From the NCBI GenBank assembly GCA_033765305.1, contig JANRID010000010.1, positions 186,001-250,000 of the forward strand: a stretch of DNA of 64,000 nt, given 5' to 3'. This DNA comes from RDXT01 sp033765305. Lineage in GTDB: Bacteria > Bacteroidota > Bacteroidia > J057. The translations under genes were made by a program, and so were the position numbers. Below the pieces are notes generated by a model, which did no database searches, was not told the DNA's origin, and saw nothing but the letters and a program-made list of their open reading frames with translations. Below, in pieces: positions 61,901 to 64,000 of this stretch (position 1 is its first letter; the number at the start of each line of letters is the position of its first letter).

Positions 61901-62367
61901 ACCGGGGCGGCCCGGTGGTAGGCATGCTGCGCAGCGATGCTGCGGTTACCCTCCGCAGTCCGTCCGTTTCGGTAGGCGCGGCAGAGACCGAGCGATCGAA
62001 GGATGTGATGCTGTATGATGCGCCGAACGGTATGAAAGTAGCCATCATGCAGAAAGATGCCCATCTGGCCTTCCCGAAGCTGGATCTGACCGGCATTCCG
62101 AAGGTAACCCTGCAATATACTGCGCCTCAGCCCGGTGCCCGCATCGAGCTGAGGGCCGGCACGCCTGACGGCGCCCTCATCGGCGAAGCTGCCGTGCCTG
62201 CGACGGCAGGCCTGCAGGATGTGCGGTCCCTGGATATTCCGCTGACCGGTGCGGCCGGATTCCAGCCGCTGTACATCGTCGTACGCGATCCGGGCGGGGC
62301 CATATCAGGCGATTACGGAGTGGCGATCTTGCTGTCAGTGTACTTCCACGCGCCTGCGGCGCTCTGA
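58960..62367 (+). CDS. lipoprotein with ThuA, sugar dehydrogenase, PKD and cytochrome c domains
   Basis: A 1135-residue lipoprotein (lipobox LLWGC, Cys21). Order: ThuA domain (about 28-255; FSKTKGFRHESIGAGI, GVHAATDTEYDWPWF); GSDH-type propeller (about 270-690; QRAECCHTGGSLKFGPDGNLYLSTGDN, CRNPYRIS); PKD (about 705-790); a c-type cytochrome (about 850-950; CIACH heme site, likely methionine in KAMPAQAQL); a CBM6-like beta domain (about 960-1135). The ThuA family is tied to keto-disaccharide use. The propeller can pass electrons to its own heme, making this a self-contained sugar-oxidising unit (inference). It follows the DUF1080 gene by 80 bp. Confidence 0.9.
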   Translation: MKRYSVLYLGLLLVMGLLWGCGPKVRPAKTVLVFSKTKGFRHESIGAGIDAIKQLGKEHGFGVVATEKASVFTEDSLKAFSAVIFLNTTGDVLDFRQQAHFERYIQAGGGFVGVHAATDTEYDWPWFNKLVGAYFNGHPNDPNVREGNMLLVNHNHPSMEVFKGRTEWRRTDEFYNFRSLYHGDSLKDGIVPLINIDEKSYEGGTNGDFHPMSWYHEFDGGRAFYTNFGHTKETYSEPDFLRHLLGGIQYAIGDNRVADYSKARSQVPPDPSRFVVTVLDQVLDEPTEMAIFRSGRVLFVERKGAVKLYEPGAKQSRIIAQLPVTTKHEDGLMGVTLDPKFDENHWVYFYYSPQGEAPINRLSRFTMLGDTAVNLESEKILLEIPVQRAECCHTGGSLKFGPDGNLYLSTGDNTNPFETPYAPINELPGKGPWDAQKSSGSPGDLRGKVLRIRPTPEGGYTIPDGNLFPKDGSKGRPEVYVMGCRNPYRISIDSKTGWLYWGDVGPDGSVDSTYGPRGYDEVNQAQGPGFFGWPYFIGNNYAYRDYDFARKQLGDYFNAAQPVNYSPNNTGDFHELPPATPAFIWYPYGDSKEFPIVGKGGRNAMAGPVFHASDFPAAGSKFPAYYEDKLFVYDFMRDWVLIAAMDAQGKLQSLEPFLPEKLSLSSPIDMEFGPDGALYILEYGTQWFAANRDARLIRVDYAEGNRAPIAQAEADVLIGAAPLTVKFSAAASYDHDTGDQLSYSWNFDGSAAASGEEATFTFQEPGIYQPVLTVRDRDGKSSTAALEIRVGNQPPEVQIRMRGNQSFFWGAGSIPYEVLVSDREDGSLADGGIQPAAVTVSFDYLAEGQDATIGAQGHAANAAAGKIAAGEGLVQTSGCIACHGMDKEIVGPAYLDVSRRYAKQADAVNYLIGKIRNGGQGVWGGKAMPAQAQLTADQAEAMALYILSLADKPAKPGLPVQGQIRTKAGGGLYTLRASYLDRGGPVVGMLRSDAAVTLRSPSVSVGAAETERSKDVMLYDAPNGMKVAIMQKDAHLAFPKLDLTGIPKVTLQYTAPQPGARIELRAGTPDGALIGEAAVPATAGLQDVRSLDIPLTGAAGFQPLYIVVRDPGGAISGDYGVAILLSVYFHAPAAL

Positions 62368-62387
62368 CAGCGCGCTGCCTGAACAGC

Positions 62388-62427
62388 AAAAGCTGCGGAC
62401 TGCGATCGACAGTCCGCAGCTTTTTTA
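62388..62427 (+). terminator. strong terminator after the ThuA lipoprotein gene
   Basis: A 15-bp perfect stem (62388-62402 with 62410-62424) and 7-base loop; the T-run continues to 62426. Confidence 0.9.
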
Positions 62428-62454
62428 TTTTCATTCAAAAAATATTCATATGTT

Positions 62455-62484
62455 TTGTTCTTTTGGATACCTAGAATACCTTTA
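62455..62484 (+). promoter_or_regulatory. promoter of the gene at 62542
   Basis: TTG at 62455-62457, 19-bp spacer, TACCTTTA at 62477-62484 (one base off consensus). Predicted leader of about 50 nt. Confidence 0.55.
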
Positions 62485-62529
62485 TGTGCAGATAAGCGAA
62501 GGTCTGGAACTTCACGGAGGTGCGAGCGC

Positions 62530-62561
62530 GAAGCAAGGTGTATGAGAAGCAAGGCGTATGA
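62530..62561 (+). repeat. 16-bp tandem duplication spanning the start codon
   Basis: GAAGCAAGGTGTATGA (62530-62545) is followed at once by GAAGCAAGGCGTATGA (62546-62561). Each copy holds an ATG; only the first opens the long frame, while the second gives ATG AGC TGA. Confidence 0.8.
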
Positions 62562-64000
62562 GCTGATCCGGTCACTCGATGCGGAGCAGCGGAAGGAGGT
62601 GCAGTGGTGGCTGAGCGGAAAGCAGGCGGAGCTGCTGCCATTTTTCAAAGGGTTCCTGCAGCATATCAAGGAGGACGCGCGCCCGCGCAGGGGGCAGACT
62701 GATCCGGACGACTCCTGGCAGCACAGCATTTGGGCGTATGCCTACGGCAGCGGGGTAAAGACGTTTACACTTGCGGCGTTCAATACCCGGCAGAGCCGCC
62801 TGCTGGATGAGCTGCTGGAGTACCTGTCCTGGTACCAGCTCAACCGAAACCAGGTGCGGAAGCGCCTGCTGCTCATTGAATATCTGGTTTCCAGCCGCCT
62901 GGATGTGCAGCTCGACCGCGAGGTCCGGGCGCTGGATCAGCTGCTCGGCGATCCCCTGCAGACCAGCGCCATGCAGCCCGGTACCGAGGCCCCCCTCGAT
63001 CTGCAGAGCTATCAGGGCCGCTACGAGCTGGAGAAGTGGCGGAGGCAGATCCAGCTGATGCACGGAGCGCTCCTGAACGACCACATGCTTGAGCTCGGTG
63101 CCGCGTATTATCTGAACGAATTGCTTTTTTTCGCCTGCTTCTGGCAGCATAGACGGGAAGTGGCAAAAGCCAACCAGAAGGGGCCTCAGCCATCTGCCCT
63201 GCAGATAAGCCTGGATGGAATCCGGGCACTGTGTTCGGAGCCGTATTTCGATGCCTTGTGCCGGGAGCACCCGATGACAGGATGGCTTGCCCGCCTGCTC
63301 CATTGGCTGGAGCAGCCCCGAAATGCAGCGGCATCGGAAGCGGAGATACAGGATCTCAAGGCGCTGTTGGATATGCTTATCGGGTGGCTGCGGCAGGACC
63401 TCATCTCTTCGCCCGCAGCTCAGAATTTGCTGTCTCTCTGCCGCTGGCACTGCAAGCAGCGCTACAACGCCACCCAGGCCTTTCCCTACATCCGGCTAGC
63501 CTGGGAGATGTTCATAGCGGCGCGGGAGCACGATCTGCTTCACATGGGGGATAAGATTCCCGAACCGGCTTTGTATGGGATGCTGAATATCTGGCGGGAT
63601 TACAAAGCGATGGCAAAAGCCAATGAAGAAGAAATGCATGAGCTGCTCGACCGGCTTGGGGCTGCGGCAGACCCGGCCCGCAAATATTTTACAATCCACC
63701 TGGCTTTCGATGCGGGCAATTTTGAGCAGGCGCTGGCATATATCCGGGAGGTGCAGTCCAGCACCGGCTGGCCGCATGCATCGCTGGAGTTCAATGCCGG
63801 CAGCGTAGGGCTCAAAGCGGAGTGGGAGCTGCATAAGCCGCAGCGGAAGCGCGCCGGGCATCCGGATCCCGAGCACTTCAGGCTGGAGGTGAACCGGCTG
63901 ATGACCTATGTCCACAACCACCAGGCGGAGCTGGCGTCCTATCACAAAGACTTCCTCCATGCATTCCGGTCTCTGGCGAGCCTCAGAACGCACGCCATTC
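62542..64000 (+). CDS. large hypothetical protein, C-terminal part beyond the window
   Basis: An uninterrupted frame of 486 codons from the ATG at 62542 to the right edge. The protein is helical, rich in Trp, Leu and Arg, with no signal peptide. The opening (YELIRSLDAEQRKEVQWWLSG followed by LLPFFKGFL) resembles the start of a large family of uncharacterised Saprospiria proteins whose N-terminus is a short helical domain with an F/L-rich core; this likeness is from memory. Later helices are arranged in pairs, as in TPR-like proteins. Function unknown. The start codon lies within a 16-bp tandem duplication. Confidence 0.8.
   Translation, partial: MRSKAYELIRSLDAEQRKEVQWWLSGKQAELLPFFKGFLQHIKEDARPRRGQTDPDDSWQHSIWAYAYGSGVKTFTLAAFNTRQSRLLDELLEYLSWYQLNRNQVRKRLLLIEYLVSSRLDVQLDREVRALDQLLGDPLQTSAMQPGTEAPLDLQSYQGRYELEKWRRQIQLMHGALLNDHMLELGAAYYLNELLFFACFWQHRREVAKANQKGPQPSALQISLDGIRALCSEPYFDALCREHPMTGWLARLLHWLEQPRNAAASEAEIQDLKALLDMLIGWLRQDLISSPAAQNLLSLCRWHCKQRYNATQAFPYIRLAWEMFIAAREHDLLHMGDKIPEPALYGMLNIWRDYKAMAKANEEEMHELLDRLGAAADPARKYFTIHLAFDAGNFEQALAYIREVQSSTGWPHASLEFNAGSVGLKAEWELHKPQRKRAGHPDPEHFRLEVNRLMTYVHNHQAELASYHKDFLHAFRSLASLRTHAI

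Noticed and set aside
1..64000. tRNA, rRNA, CRISPR arrays and prophage genes
   Set aside because: None could be seen by eye; a dedicated search could still find a small RNA gene.

Overview
The window looks like a chromosomal segment of a high-GC member of the Bacteroidota, probably a Saprospiria-type lineage (lineage is inference). Three large secreted proteins end in type IX secretion (T9SS) sorting tails. Many gene starts are preceded by the Bacteroidota promoter -7 element TAnnTTTG, with a -33 TTG in the best cases. There is also a TonB receptor, a Bacteroidota-length signal peptidase I and several families typical of the phylum. No rRNA, tRNA or CRISPR array was seen. High GC makes very long antisense open frames opposite real genes; these were left out.

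Layout, left to right. 1-4814 (minus): pfkB kinase, HAD phosphatase, ispF, two DUF4178 zinc-ribbon proteins, a small exported protein and an outer-membrane protein cut by the window edge. 4953-10858 (plus): a membrane glycosyltransferase, a tightly overlapping trio (flippase-like protein, acyl-CoA carboxylase beta subunit, SirB1-like protein) and a DUF2141 protein. 10963-12016 (minus): a low-GC patch, a HipB-like regulator with three regularly spaced palindromes, and a YciI-like protein. 12196-14412: a T9SS-exported protein behind a promoter with three tandem 9-mers. 14485-17125 (minus): a PDDEXK-family protein and formate-tetrahydrofolate ligase. 17363-20716: a heme-type TonB receptor behind a 41-bp perfect palindrome, then pyruvate dehydrogenase E1 beta. 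21165-30213 (minus): a SirB-cytochrome c fusion, a 1473-residue T9SS protein, fused formimidoyltransferase-cyclodeaminase, a helix-hairpin-helix protein and an OmpA protein. 30348-31653 (minus): two tandem PIN-domain toxin-antitoxin modules that share recent duplications. 31783-45970: housekeeping genes (C-terminal protease, alpha/beta hydrolase, small membrane proteins, leucine-rich repeat protein, signal peptidase I, amino acid permease, phosphate transporter, DMT exporter, phosphoesterase) and an exported TIM-barrel isomerase.

46701-62367 (plus) holds the most distinctive block: three consecutive exported proteins, each with a sugar-dehydrogenase-like beta-propeller. The first (3164 residues) joins a GSDH-type propeller to six near-identical lectin plus Ig-like repeat units and a T9SS tail. 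The second joins PA14, a propeller and a DUF1080 (3-keto-glycoside hydrolase) domain. The third is a lipoprotein joining ThuA, a GSDH propeller, PKD and cytochrome c. With the TIM-barrel protein at 45068-45970, this suggests a cell-surface system that binds glycans, oxidises sugars and cleaves keto-glycosides (inference). The window ends inside a large unknown protein starting at 62542.
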